A DNA stretch of 64,000 bases from Halostreptopolyspora alba (GCA_003725585.1 RJMB01000019.1:1-64000), one strand, 5' to 3'. Numbered from the stretch's first letter, positions 45,001 to 53,111 are shown. The notes: generated from the letters alone by a model not told the origin. Program-made: numbers and translations.

Positions 45001-48000
45001 CCCCGGCACGCTCGACCTCGACGAGGATCGCCGCTTCACCCAGGACTACTACCGCCAGCTCTACCTCTCCGCCGAACCGTTCCGGGTCGCCACCGCCGAG
45101 CACACCGGCCTGCTCACCCGCGCCCAGCGCGAACGCGTCGAGACAGCGTTCGCGCAGCAGTCCCGCTACAGCGACCCCAACGTGCTCGCCTGCACCCCCA
45201 CCCTGGAACTGGGGATCGACATCGGTGACCTCTCCGCCGTCGTCCTGGGGTCGGTGCCCGCCCGCCCCGCCAACTACGTCCAACGGGTCGGCCGCGCCGG
45301 GCGGCGCACCGGAAACGCCCTGCTGCTCACACTCGCCGGGCGGCGCGCCCGCGAACGCCACTACCTCGCCGACCCCACCGACATGATCGCCGGACCCGTC
45401 CAGCCGCCCGGCAGTTACCCCTCGGCGGTGGAGATCCTGCGACGCCAGTACGCCGCGCACCTCGTGGACCTGGCGGCGCGCGGGCGGCTGGGCGGCGTGC
45501 TGCCGCTGCCGCGCCGCGCCTCCGCCCTGTTCGGCGAGACGGGCTGGCTCTGGTCGTTCACCGAGGCGGCGCTTCACGACGGGCCGCGGCTGGCCGAGGA
45601 GTTCCTCGCCCTGTTCTCCGGGGCCGGCGAACCCGTGGGCGAGGAGGCGGCCACCCAGTTACGCGAGTACGCCGCCGCGGGCCTCAAGGACACCGTCGCG
45701 GCGGTCGAGGCCCGCTGGCACGACCGGCTCGCCGACCTCCGCCACCGGTTGGAGCTGATCGACGCCGCAGTGGCGCGCCTGCTCGAATCCGACCCCGAGC
45801 AGCGCACCCGGAAACGCCAACTCACCGCCGAACGCCACGCCGTCGCCCGCCGCTTCGGCGAGATCGGCCGCACCGACGCCCACACCGCCCTGGTCGAACT
45901 GGGCGTACTGCCCAACTACTCGCTCATCGACACCGCGACGGCCCTGGAAGCGACGATCACCTGGTCCGAGAGCGGACCCGACGGCGACACCCGGTACCAC
46001 AGCGAGGTCCGCGAGTACGAGCGTTCGGCCCTGCCCGCACTGACCGAGTTCGCCCCCGGCAACCACTTCTACGCGCGCGGCTACCGGCACACCGTCGACG
46101 GCCTGGACATCGGCACCCGCAACCGCGGCACCTGGAACCGGTGGCGGGTCTGCCCGCAGTGCGGCTACACCCGCACCACCACCGCCACGGAGGACACCAC
46201 CCCCTGCCCCCGGTGCCAAAGCACCCGCATCGCCGACAACAGCGCCCTGTACAACGTGCTGGAGCCGCAGCGCGTCGAGGCCCGCGACCGGCGCGACGAC
46301 GCCCTCATCCGCGACGACCACGACGAGCGGCAGCGTCGGTACTACGAGGTCGTCACCGCCGTCGATATCGCCCGTGAGGACGTCGCACCGGGCGCCTGGC
46401 GGCACCGCAGCCGCGCCTTCGGGGTGGATTTCACCCGCCGCGCCGTCATCCGCCGGTTCAACCTCGGGGCGCTGCGGATGGACCGGCAGGCCGACACCGA
46501 CTTCGCCGGGGAGCAGGTCCGCCACAACCCGTTCCACGTGTGTGCCGAGTGCGGCGGGGCCACCCCCGACCAGCCCGACCGCCACCGCTCGGCGCCGCTG
46601 GCCACCAGCGGCTACGACGCCGCCCCCAGTCACCACCGGCCGTGGTGCCGGCAACGGCGCGGTGAGGACGTCGAGCACCTGCCGCTGATCCTGGCGCACA
46701 CCCTGGAGACCGAGGCGCTGCGCATCCTCGTGCCCGCCGCCACCGTGCAGGTCCGCGAGCGTACCGTCACCTTCCAGGCCGCCATCATGGCCGGGCTCGC
46801 CCGGCTCTACGGCGGTACTCTCGACCACATCGGGGCGACCACCGCCACCATGCCCGACCCGCAAACCGGCATGGTGCGCCGGTTCCTCGTGGTGCACGAC
46901 ACGCTGCCCGGAGGCAGCGGCTACCTCAACCCGCGGTCCGGACACGAGGGAATCCGCGAGATCCTCGCCCACGCACTCGATGTCGTGGACGGCTGCGGTT
47001 GCAAGGACCAGGAGGGCGCCGCGGCCTGTCACCGCTGCCTGCTTCCCCACGTCGCCGATCCCGACTTCCCGTTCGCCGACCGGGCCCTGGCCGCCGACAT
47101 GCTGCACGAGCTGCTCGACGACTGGGCGACCGACAGCATCGCCGCCACCGACGAAATCTCGCTGTGGGACCAGGTCGAGAGCGAACTGGAGGCGCGGTTC
47201 CTCACCGCCCTGCGCGCCTGGGCGAGTGAGCCGGGCGCGCGGCGGTCGTTCAGCCACGGCGGCCGCGTCAACGACCGCCGCACCGCCGACGTGCGCGTGA
47301 CCGGTCCCGACGGTGCGGTGGTGAGCTGGCGCGTCATCCTGCAGAACACCATCAAACGGACCCGGCCTGACGTGGTGTTCCAACGGCGCGACTCCGGCAC
47401 CCAGCGCGTCGCCGTCTACCTCGACGGCTACGCCTACCACGCCGCCCCCGACTACAATCGGCTCGCCGACGACGCCGCCAAGCGGGCCCGGTTGCGGGCC
47501 GCGGGGATCACCGTTTTCCAGCTGACCTGGGAGGACATCGCCTACTGGGAGACCGGCCAGGTGCCGCATTCCCCGCCCTGGAAGCCCTACGGCCACGAGG
47601 GGCAGATGGCGGCGCGCCGGTTCTACCAGCAGCAGGGCGGATCGGCCGAGGAGCTGCCGCAGACCGTGTGGACCAGCCCGATCGACACGCTGCTCGCGTT
47701 CCTCACCGACCCGGACCAGGAGCGCTGGCGGCGCCGCGCCGAGGCCGCCGCCTCCGGCGTGATCCGCATGCCCGACGCGACCAGGGTGCCCGTCCGACCG
47801 GAGCGACTACCCGAGGTGCTGCCCGCGGCCCTGCGCGGCGAGGAACTACCGGCCTCCACCAAGGCGCGCCCGGAGGAGCTGCCGCTGATCCGCGGTACGG
47901 ACCACTCCGGGCTCGCGGTGAGCGTGCTGGTGGACGGGAGCACGCGGGCGGTCAGCGCGTTCGTCGTCGTCGACGACCGCGACACGACCGTCAGGGCGGA

Positions 48001-48742
48001 CCCCGACGCGCACCGGCGCCGGTGGAGCGCCTGGCTCTACTGGGGCAATCTCGCGCAGTTCCTCTCGACGGAGAACAGCGACGGGGCGCAGCTGGCGCTC
48101 AGCGACCTCGAGTCCTTCGACCCGGAGGTGCTCGCGGCCGCCGGAGGCGAAGGGGTCAGCACCAGCCTCGCCCGAGCGCCCGTCACCGACCCGGAAACCG
48201 CCGAGGTCATCACGGAGTTCTCGCCCACAGTGCCGGTCGAGGTGGCGGCACCGCTGCCCCACGAGCCGGAGGAGGCCGCAGCCGCGGGCGGGAGTCAGAC
48301 CGCCGACAGGGCCGGAGAACCGGAACGGACCACCGCGCCGGCCGAGGAAACAGAGCGGCCCGCGACCGGGGACACACCGGACGACGAGCACCCGGACCGT
48401 CCGCGGGAGTGGGCCGACCCCCACTGGGAGGAGGTCATCGCCCTGCTCGACCCGGACGAACCGGGCCTGGCCACCCTCGCGCGCACCCTCGCCGCGCACG
48501 GCGTACCCGCCCCCGAGGCCGGATACGAGCTGGGCAGCGGACTGTGGCCGGCCGAGATCGCGTGGCCGCGGGCGCGCATCGCCGTCGTGCTGAACGGGCC
48601 CGGGCACGGCGCCGTCGGTGACGACGACGCGGAGAGGGCCAAGCGCGACTCCGCCTACGCCGGTGCGGGGTGGGACGCGCGGGACGCACAGCACTGGGAC
48701 GCCGCCGAACTGGCGCGCCGCATCAGCGGGACGGAAGGATGA
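42092..48742 (+). CDS. DEAD/DEAH helicase with DUF1998 and nuclease-like C-terminus, defence island gene 3
   Basis: 2216 residues. The helicase core has 'LVTTGTGSGKTESFLLPLLD' (Walker A, about 101), 'YVVVDEFHTYDGAQGTD' (DEFH box, about 222), 'VATSATLGA', and late motifs 'TPTLELGIDIGDLSAVVLGS' and 'YVQRVGRAGRRTG' (about 1065). Several CxxC knuckles are scattered (about 490, 945, 1355, 1490). The DUF1998 zinc cluster is 'GCGCKDQEGAAACHRCLLPH' (about 1635). A PD-(D/E)XK/Vsr-like region follows ('TRPDVVFQRRDSGTQRVAVY', 'LDGYAYH', about 1690-1815). A weaker second one lies at the C-terminus ('WPRARIAVVLNGPG'). Resembles a fused DrmA-DrmB, MrfA or DruE-type protein. It overlaps the next gene by ATGA. 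Confidence 0.88.
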   Translation: MQPTLAAAEVRRNLTQYLSTTFALADEPVREALEKFLNDPTQGIFRGPYLRIRTPFRHAGDDWRRHLEWAPAGFAPYRHQAAAFERLSTLHGPAEPTLVTTGTGSGKTESFLLPLLDHCRRERGRGHAGVKAVVLYPMNALATDQATRLNDYLSQPGMERVTAGLYIGDTPDSGYDRVMTQRGEIRRNPPDILITNYKMLDLLLQREADVPLWDGSELGYVVVDEFHTYDGAQGTDVAMLLRRLAAATGNSEPGRPLGGICPVATSATLGANESDDRTGQGGSEAVRRVAATVFGTEFEPGSVVTEDRLGVEEFMGKIEYHLPIPSPFAVANIPDPHHDPDAMRQIRLAFTDTDETDPAKLGAVLRTHILTEALLKTLGGGVATLDALLDRLPREGAYQWGAALRTGRAQAAEALARYVALLSTARDPDHPERPFVHIETHMWVRSINRLLRDISGATPSFSWHGELAPPLDGETTASAIGRGRLPAVYCRHCGRSGWAAISPERDPTELDTDPDRIYRAAISGKKAVRPLIHATAAEAKNRASGQAIQVLESSGARVRPVTDADAESATHGELDGVLVLADLAHTKESFRAAENDRCPACDAEQGTRFLGAGLAALASVAVTELFTSGQLAQGGEQPKTLIFNDAVQDAAHRAGFVSNRSYTFSLRALLAARLPADGSPAALNDLIADTVTTAGDPRYLPCVVPPDLHERDGIDAVLAGEWDGDERVWDTVGERLAFSAVLEFGLRSRQGRTLELTRTAAAEVDIGDPDRLAALARDLLLHHANRLGPLPGADTFRGYLRGLLERVRTRGGVSHRWLDPWLAKAGTRRYGTIWGNRPDGMPAFPEGLPAPRFVLAEPRNRSEFDTVAGRRTWYQDWTSRGLGVDDATAARYLAALLEALRDEGVLTRRTAADQTTRIYGLRPGHILVRRLDTEHVHRAGVLCHVCNWRQTVHPDLLPDWEGAACPRYRCPGTLDLDEDRRFTQDYYRQLYLSAEPFRVATAEHTGLLTRAQRERVETAFAQQSRYSDPNVLACTPTLELGIDIGDLSAVVLGSVPARPANYVQRVGRAGRRTGNALLLTLAGRRARERHYLADPTDMIAGPVQPPGSYPSAVEILRRQYAAHLVDLAARGRLGGVLPLPRRASALFGETGWLWSFTEAALHDGPRLAEEFLALFSGAGEPVGEEAATQLREYAAAGLKDTVAAVEARWHDRLADLRHRLELIDAAVARLLESDPEQRTRKRQLTAERHAVARRFGEIGRTDAHTALVELGVLPNYSLIDTATALEATITWSESGPDGDTRYHSEVREYERSALPALTEFAPGNHFYARGYRHTVDGLDIGTRNRGTWNRWRVCPQCGYTRTTTATEDTTPCPRCQSTRIADNSALYNVLEPQRVEARDRRDDALIRDDHDERQRRYYEVVTAVDIAREDVAPGAWRHRSRAFGVDFTRRAVIRRFNLGALRMDRQADTDFAGEQVRHNPFHVCAECGGATPDQPDRHRSAPLATSGYDAAPSHHRPWCRQRRGEDVEHLPLILAHTLETEALRILVPAATVQVRERTVTFQAAIMAGLARLYGGTLDHIGATTATMPDPQTGMVRRFLVVHDTLPGGSGYLNPRSGHEGIREILAHALDVVDGCGCKDQEGAAACHRCLLPHVADPDFPFADRALAADMLHELLDDWATDSIAATDEISLWDQVESELEARFLTALRAWASEPGARRSFSHGGRVNDRRTADVRVTGPDGAVVSWRVILQNTIKRTRPDVVFQRRDSGTQRVAVYLDGYAYHAAPDYNRLADDAAKRARLRAAGITVFQLTWEDIAYWETGQVPHSPPWKPYGHEGQMAARRFYQQQGGSAEELPQTVWTSPIDTLLAFLTDPDQERWRRRAEAAASGVIRMPDATRVPVRPERLPEVLPAALRGEELPASTKARPEELPLIRGTDHSGLAVSVLVDGSTRAVSAFVVVDDRDTTVRADPDAHRRRWSAWLYWGNLAQFLSTENSDGAQLALSDLESFDPEVLAAAGGEGVSTSLARAPVTDPETAEVITEFSPTVPVEVAAPLPHEPEEAAAAGGSQTADRAGEPERTTAPAEETERPATGDTPDDEHPDRPREWADPHWEEVIALLDPDEPGLATLARTLAAHGVPAPEAGYELGSGLWPAEIAWPRARIAVVLNGPGHGAVGDDDAERAKRDSAYAGAGWDARDAQHWDAAELARRISGTEG

Positions 48743-51174
48743 GCGTGCAGGGCAAGGCCACACTGCGGCTGCTGGACAAGGCCGACAAGGAGATCAGGAA
48801 GCTTCCGCGCTCCGTCAAGGGGGCCGTCTACGACTTCCAGTACAAGTTCCGCGACAACCCGGAGCTTCCCGGGCTGAACTTGGAGAGCCTGTCCGGTGTG
48901 GAAGGGGAGCGCCTCCACTCAGCCCGGATCAACCGGGAGTACCGGGCACTGCTGCTGCACGTCGGCAACAACGACTACGTTCTCGTGGCCGTCCGCCACC
49001 ACAAGGACGTCTACGAGAACCTGGACCGGTTCAAGCACCAGATCAACCCGGTCACCGGCGGCATCGAGTTCATGGAGGTCGTGGAGTCCACGACGGTCCG
49101 GGCCGCTGAGCCGGCCGCACCGGGCGCGGCGGATGCCGGGGCGGAACCGGAGGGCCGGGCCGCGGCGGACACCGCCGAGCCCGCGGCGGAGCCGCCCGCC
49201 TCGTCCGAAGGGCCGGCCGAACGCTCCACCCCCCTCCTCGCCGACTACACCAAGGAGCAGCTGCGCGAGCTCGGCGTCGCCGAGGCGCTGCTCCCGCTCG
49301 CGCTGAAAGTGACCACCGAGGAGGAGCTCTACGGTCTCGTCGAGTACGCCCCCTCCCTCACCGAGGACGTGCTGCTCCGGCTCGCCGACGGCAACAGCTA
49401 CGAGGAGGTCCTGGAGGCGGTAACCCGGCCCGTGGCCGCCTCCGACCCGGTGGACCCTTACGACTACTCCGCCGCCCTCGCCCGCCCGGCGACCCGCGTC
49501 ACCAGCGAGGACACCGACATCCAGGAGGCCATCGAGGACCGTTTCAGCCGGTGGAAGGTCTTCCTGCACCCGGCCCAGCGCAAACTCGTCCGGCGCGACT
49601 ACCGCGGGCCCGCCCGGGTCAGCGGCGGGCCCGGCACGGGCAAGACCATCGTCGCCCTGCACCGGGTGGCGCACCTCGCCCAGCGCCTCCCGAAAGGCCG
49701 TAACAAAGACATCCTGTTCACCACCTTCAACAAGAACCTCGCCGCCGACCTGCGCAAGCGGCTTCTGGAGCTCGGCGGGCAGGCGGTCGCCGACCGGGTG
49801 GAGATCGTCAACATCGACCGGCTCGCCACCCAGATCGTCGCCGAGACCGGCCGCACTGGGCGCCGCCGGTGGATCGACGACGGCAAGGCGCTGCGCGAGT
49901 GGGAGGACATGCTCACCGAGCTCGGCGAGACCCGGTGGGACGCGGAGTTCCTGCACGCGGAGTGGAACCAGGTCATCCTCGGCCAGGCCGTCAGCTCCCG
50001 CGCGGACTACTTCCGGGCCCGGCGGGCGGGACGCGGCAAACGGATCAGCCGGGCGCAGCGGGCGGAGATCTGGCAGCTCGTCGAGCGCTTCACCATGCGG
50101 CTGGACGAGAAAGGGCTGTGGACCCACCGCCAGGTGGCGGAACTGGCCGCGCGGATCCAAGCGGAGCAGGCGATGAAGATCGCCGCGTTCGAGGAGCGCC
50201 AGGAACGCGAAGGCGCCCAGATGCTGCAGCACCTGGAACAGTCGTGGGCGAACCTGCGCTACCCCTACCGGCACGTCGTCGTCGACGAGGCCCAGGACCT
50301 CAGCCCCGCCCACTGGAAACTGCTGCGGGCGCTGGTACGGGAGGGCGACAACGACCTCTTCCTCGTCGGCGACACCCATCAGCGGATCTACGACAACTAC
50401 GCCTCACTGAGCAGCCTCGGCATCAACATCCGCGGCCGCTCGGCCCGGCTCACCCTCAGCTACCGCACCACTCGGCAGATTCTCGGCTCGGCACTCGGCC
50501 TGTTGGGGGAGGAGACCTGGGACAACCTCGACGACAGCACTGAGACGCTCGCCGGGTACCGCTCCGTGCTGCGGGGGCCGCGGCCCGACATCCGCGGGTT
50601 CGACACCTGGCAGGGGGAACTGGACGCCCTCGTCGAAACGGTGGCGGCCTGGCAGCGGGAGGACCGCGAACGGGCCGCGGCCGCCACGGGGGCCGACGGG
50701 GAGGAGCCCGCCGAGCAGGAGCAGACGGCCATCGGTGTCGCCGTACCCACGCGGGACATGGTCGGCGAGGTCGAGCAACGCCTCGCCCGGGAGGGCGTTC
50801 GCGCCGCCACCATCGGACCGGACGGCCCTCGCCTGGAGGACGCCGTCCACGTGGGCACCCTCCACCGGTTCAAGGGCCTGGAATACCAGCGGATGGCCAT
50901 CGCCGGAGTCGCCGAGGGCCTCGTTCCCCACCGCCACGTCGAACAGTACCGCGACGACCCCACCCGCCACGGGCGGGAACTCCAGCGCGCCCGCTCCCTC
51001 CTCTTCGTCGCCGCCACCCGCGCCCGCGACACGCTGTCCATCACCTGGCACGGATCCCCCAGTCCGTTCCTCCCCGGCGGTGCCGCAGCCGGCTCCGGCA
51101 CCGAGAACGCCGCCGCTGGCACCGGTGCCGCGGTCGACGGGGCGCTTTTCCCACCGGGAGGGGCACTGTTCTGA
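48739..51174 (+). CDS. RelE-like domain fused to UvrD-type helicase, defence island gene 4
   Basis: 811 residues. Residues 1-95 have a RelE/ParE toxin-like fold ('ATLRLLDKADKEIRKLPRSV', 'RLHSARINREYRALLLHVG', 'VLVAVRHHKDVYENLDRF'). An Ala/Glu/Pro linker follows. From about 260 onward there is an SF1 helicase: 'RVSGGPGTGKTIVALHRV' (about 297), 'HVVVDEAQDLSPAHW' (about 517), 'LTLSYRTTRQI', 'VGTLHRFKGLEYQRMAI' and 'LLFVAATRARDTL'. The ATG at 48739 overlaps the stop of the large helicase gene, and GGAAGG lies directly before it, so the two are coupled. It could act as an effector that responds to stalled or foreign DNA. Confidence 0.87.
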   Translation: MSVQGKATLRLLDKADKEIRKLPRSVKGAVYDFQYKFRDNPELPGLNLESLSGVEGERLHSARINREYRALLLHVGNNDYVLVAVRHHKDVYENLDRFKHQINPVTGGIEFMEVVESTTVRAAEPAAPGAADAGAEPEGRAAADTAEPAAEPPASSEGPAERSTPLLADYTKEQLRELGVAEALLPLALKVTTEEELYGLVEYAPSLTEDVLLRLADGNSYEEVLEAVTRPVAASDPVDPYDYSAALARPATRVTSEDTDIQEAIEDRFSRWKVFLHPAQRKLVRRDYRGPARVSGGPGTGKTIVALHRVAHLAQRLPKGRNKDILFTTFNKNLAADLRKRLLELGGQAVADRVEIVNIDRLATQIVAETGRTGRRRWIDDGKALREWEDMLTELGETRWDAEFLHAEWNQVILGQAVSSRADYFRARRAGRGKRISRAQRAEIWQLVERFTMRLDEKGLWTHRQVAELAARIQAEQAMKIAAFEERQEREGAQMLQHLEQSWANLRYPYRHVVVDEAQDLSPAHWKLLRALVREGDNDLFLVGDTHQRIYDNYASLSSLGINIRGRSARLTLSYRTTRQILGSALGLLGEETWDNLDDSTETLAGYRSVLRGPRPDIRGFDTWQGELDALVETVAAWQREDRERAAAATGADGEEPAEQEQTAIGVAVPTRDMVGEVEQRLAREGVRAATIGPDGPRLEDAVHVGTLHRFKGLEYQRMAIAGVAEGLVPHRHVEQYRDDPTRHGRELQRARSLLFVAATRARDTLSITWHGSPSPFLPGGAAAGSGTENAAAGTGAAVDGALFPPGGALF

Positions 51175-51270
51175 GACCACGTTCATCGCCGGGGCCGTAA
51201 CGAATGTGTGGCGTGTGGCGGCGTGGGTTCAGGGGGTGGGCGCACCCCACCGGAAACCCGGCCGGTTATC

Positions 51271-51344
51271 CGTGAGTGATCGTGCCGCGATGCCGAACCG
51301 GGCGGTGAGAACTGGGCACAAGTTCACGGTGAAGGACCGTAGGG
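51271..51344 (+). repeat. interspersed repeat, copy R2
   Basis: Same family as R1 (40385-40459): first 18 bases identical, then about 80 percent over 70 bp with one single-base gap. It lies just after the last defence gene and directly before the integrase relic. Confidence 0.75.
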
Positions 51345-51444
51345 TCAGTGGGACCAGCAGTGCGCGGGCGCGTCGCTGCGGGAGCTGATGAACCGGATGG
51401 GGCACTCCAGCACGCGCCCCTGTGACGATCCCGCGCACGAGTAA
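51343..51444 (+). pseudogene. tyrosine recombinase (integrase) relic
   Basis: In one frame this reads 'AGASLRELMNRMGHSSTR' (51364-51417), the conserved stretch of actinomycete phage/ICE-type integrases that carries the GHSS part of the active site. Upstream of 51343 is an in-frame stop and downstream the frame is short (TAA 51442-51444). No other integrase part is present, so it is a remnant of an integrated element. It abuts tRNA-Gly, a common integration target. Confidence 0.7.
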
Positions 51445-51481
51445 GGCCAGGTCCCCGGGAAACCCCGGATGACCTGGCCTT
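51443..51481 (-). terminator. terminator hairpin downstream of tRNA-Gly
   Basis: AAGGCCAGGTC (51443-51453) pairs perfectly with GACCTGGCCTT (51471-51481), with a nested CCGGG/CCCGG stem inside. It is nine bases beyond the tRNA 3' end. Confidence 0.7.
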
Positions 51482-51489
51482 TCGTCTGC

Positions 51490-51563
51490 TGGAGCGGATG
51501 ACGGGAATCGAACCCGCATCATCAGCTTGGGAAGCTGAGGTTCTGCCATTGAACTACATCCGC
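51490..51563 (-). tRNA. tRNA-Gly (anticodon CCC)
   Basis: On the minus strand the acceptor arm GCGGATG pairs with CATCCGC. The D-arm is GTTC...GAAC-type, and the anticodon stem TCAGC/GCTGA encloses TTCCCAA (anticodon CCC). The T-arm reads CGGGTTCGATTCCCG. TCCA is encoded at the 3' end (CCA at 51492-51490). Its 3' end faces the integrase relic, the geometry expected for a tRNA-targeted mobile element. Confidence 0.95.
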
Positions 51564-51701
51564 GTGTTGTGGCCCGGATCCCCGGCCCGCCAACAGTGGT
51601 AATCGTACCCGACGCTCGGTCGTGGGCGGTAACGCTTTCGTGCTTCGGAGTCTGGCCGGGGCCGGGCCGCGTGTGATGTCCAGGGAGGTAGGTTCGGCAG
51701 C

Positions 51702-52277
51702 GTGCTGCTCTCCGATCGCGATCTCATCTCCGAAATCGAGCGCGGGCGGGTCACGATCGACCCGTACGACCCGAAGCTCGTCCAGCCGTCGAGTATCGAC
51801 GTCCGGCTCGACCGGTACTTTCGGGTGTTCGAGAACCACAAGTACCCCCACATCGACCCGTCGGTGGAGCAGCCGGACCTGACACGGCTCATCGAGGGCG
51901 ACAGGGACGAGCCGTTCATTCTCCACCCCGGCGAGTTCGTGCTCGCCTCCACCTACGAGATCGTCACGTTGCCGGACGACCTCGCCAGCCGGCTCGAAGG
52001 CAAGAGCTCACTCGGGCGGCTCGGACTGCTCACCCACTCCACCGCCGGCTTCATCGACCCCGGGTTCTCCGGCCACGTCACCCTGGAGCTGTCCAACGTG
52101 GCCACCCTGCCCATGAAGCTCTACCCCGGCATGCGGATCGGGCAGCTGTGCATGTTCCGGCTGAGTTCGCCGGCCGAGTTCCCCTACGGCTCCACGCGTT
52201 ACGGGTCGCGCTACCAGGGGCAGCGGGGTCCCACCCCGTCGCGTTCCCACATGAACTTCCGGCGTGACCGGATCTGA
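51702..52277 (+). CDS. dcd: dCTP deaminase
   Basis: 191 residues. '[20 protein letters not shown]', '[20 protein letters not shown]', the signature '[20 protein letters not shown]' and '[20 protein letters not shown]', then '[16 protein letters not shown]'. It deaminates dCTP to supply dUTP/dUMP for thymidylate; actinobacterial members can be bifunctional with dUTPase activity. GTG start at 51702, with AGGGAGGT upstream. Outside the island, in core context. Confidence 0.93.
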   Translation: MLLSDRDLISEIERGRVTIDPYDPKLVQPSSIDVRLDRYFRVFENHKYPHIDPSVEQPDLTRLIEGDRDEPFILHPGEFVLASTYEIVTLPDDLASRLEGKSSLGRLGLLTHSTAGFIDPGFSGHVTLELSNVATLPMKLYPGMRIGQLCMFRLSSPAEFPYGSTRYGSRYQGQRGPTPSRSHMNFRRDRI

Positions 52278-52313
52278 CGCGGTGGGGACGCCGCCCGCGT
52301 CCGACTCACCGGG

Positions 52314-52940
52314 TCAGAAACGCGAGATTCCGTACCCGTAGCCCTGGCCGTAACCGCCGCCGTAGCCCCGGTACCCGCGATGGTCGGCGGTGCGCTTGGG
52401 CAGGACGTAGGCCGCGAGGAGCCCGCCGAGGAAGCCGAACAGGTGGGCCTGCCACGACACACCGGTCTGCTGCGGGAGCACACCGAAGATCATCGTTCCG
52501 TAGAAGATGATCACGCAAATCATGATGACGATGTCGACCGTCTTGCGCTCGATGATCCCGCGAAGGACGGTGTAGCCGAAGTAGCCGAAGATCAGGCCGC
52601 TCGCGCCCACGGTGAGTGTCCCCGGGGTGGAGAACAGCCAGACGCCAATACCGCTGACACCGGCCACGATGGCCGTGGTCCACAGGAAGCGGCTCAGCCC
52701 GCTGAGAGCCACGAGCCCACCGAGGACGAGGAACGGCACCGAGTTGCTGACCAGGTGCGAGAAATTGGCGTGCATGAAGGGCGCGGTCACGATGGTCCAC
52801 GGTTCCTCCGTGGTCCACGCCCGGAGCCCGAACGCCGCGTCGAGCGTGCCCTGGGCGGCCGTGTCGACAATTTCGAACACCCACATCGCCGCGGCCATCA
52901 CGGCGACGGCGACAAGTGCGGACAACCGAGACTGCGTCAC
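52314..52940 (-). CDS. rhomboid family intramembrane serine protease
   Basis: 208 residues, six membrane segments. The catalytic pair is visible: Ser in 'TLTVGASGLIFGYFGY' (GxSG) and His in 'SWQAHLFGFLGG', with 'HANFSHLVSNSVPFLVLG' in the conserved His/Asn helix. The C-terminal tail is Gly/Tyr-rich (YRGYGGGYGQGYGYG). GTG start at 52940; an ATG at 53018 is an alternative. The start may be leaderless (CATAGT just upstream). Rhomboids cleave membrane protein substrates; none is known here. Confidence 0.85.
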   Translation of the reverse strand: MTQSRLSALVAVAVMAAAMWVFEIVDTAAQGTLDAAFGLRAWTTEEPWTIVTAPFMHANFSHLVSNSVPFLVLGGLVALSGLSRFLWTTAIVAGVSGIGVWLFSTPGTLTVGASGLIFGYFGYTVLRGIIERKTVDIVIMICVIIFYGTMIFGVLPQQTGVSWQAHLFGFLGGLLAAYVLPKRTADHRGYRGYGGGYGQGYGYGISRF

Positions 52941-53095
52941 CCCTCCGACACTATGCGAGACACCCTGACGGCGCCCGGGGATCCGCGCGGGTGCCGACCT
53001 CGCCCGTTGGAGCGCCACCCGGGCCGAGATAGCGCGGCTGGCCCTGTGAGCTGCTGCGTTCTCCGGTGAGCGCGCATCCCGTCCCCACCGGCTAA

Positions 53096-53111
53096 TGTGA
53101 TCTAAATCACA
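53096..53111. promoter_or_regulatory. perfect CRP-type binding site
   Basis: TGTGATCTAAATCACA matches the TGTGA-N6-TCACA consensus of CRP/FNR-family regulators at every fixed base. It lies between the end of the gene at 53162 and the rhomboid start at 52940, about 155 bp upstream of the latter. Confidence 0.6.

Noticed and set aside
42092-48742. Many long open frames on the opposite strand and other frames of the large helicase gene (for example 45659-47596 minus).
   Set aside because: High-GC coding DNA leaves the complementary frames open. They lack family motifs, show repetitive Arg/Gly/Val composition, and conflict with the clear helicase/DUF1998 frame.
51490-51512. Searched by eye for a second copy of the tRNA-Gly 3' end at the island's left border as an attachment site.
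   Set aside because: No duplicate of the CGGATGACGGGAATCGAA-type segment was noticed to the left within the window, so no att pair is claimed. A computed repeat search should confirm this.
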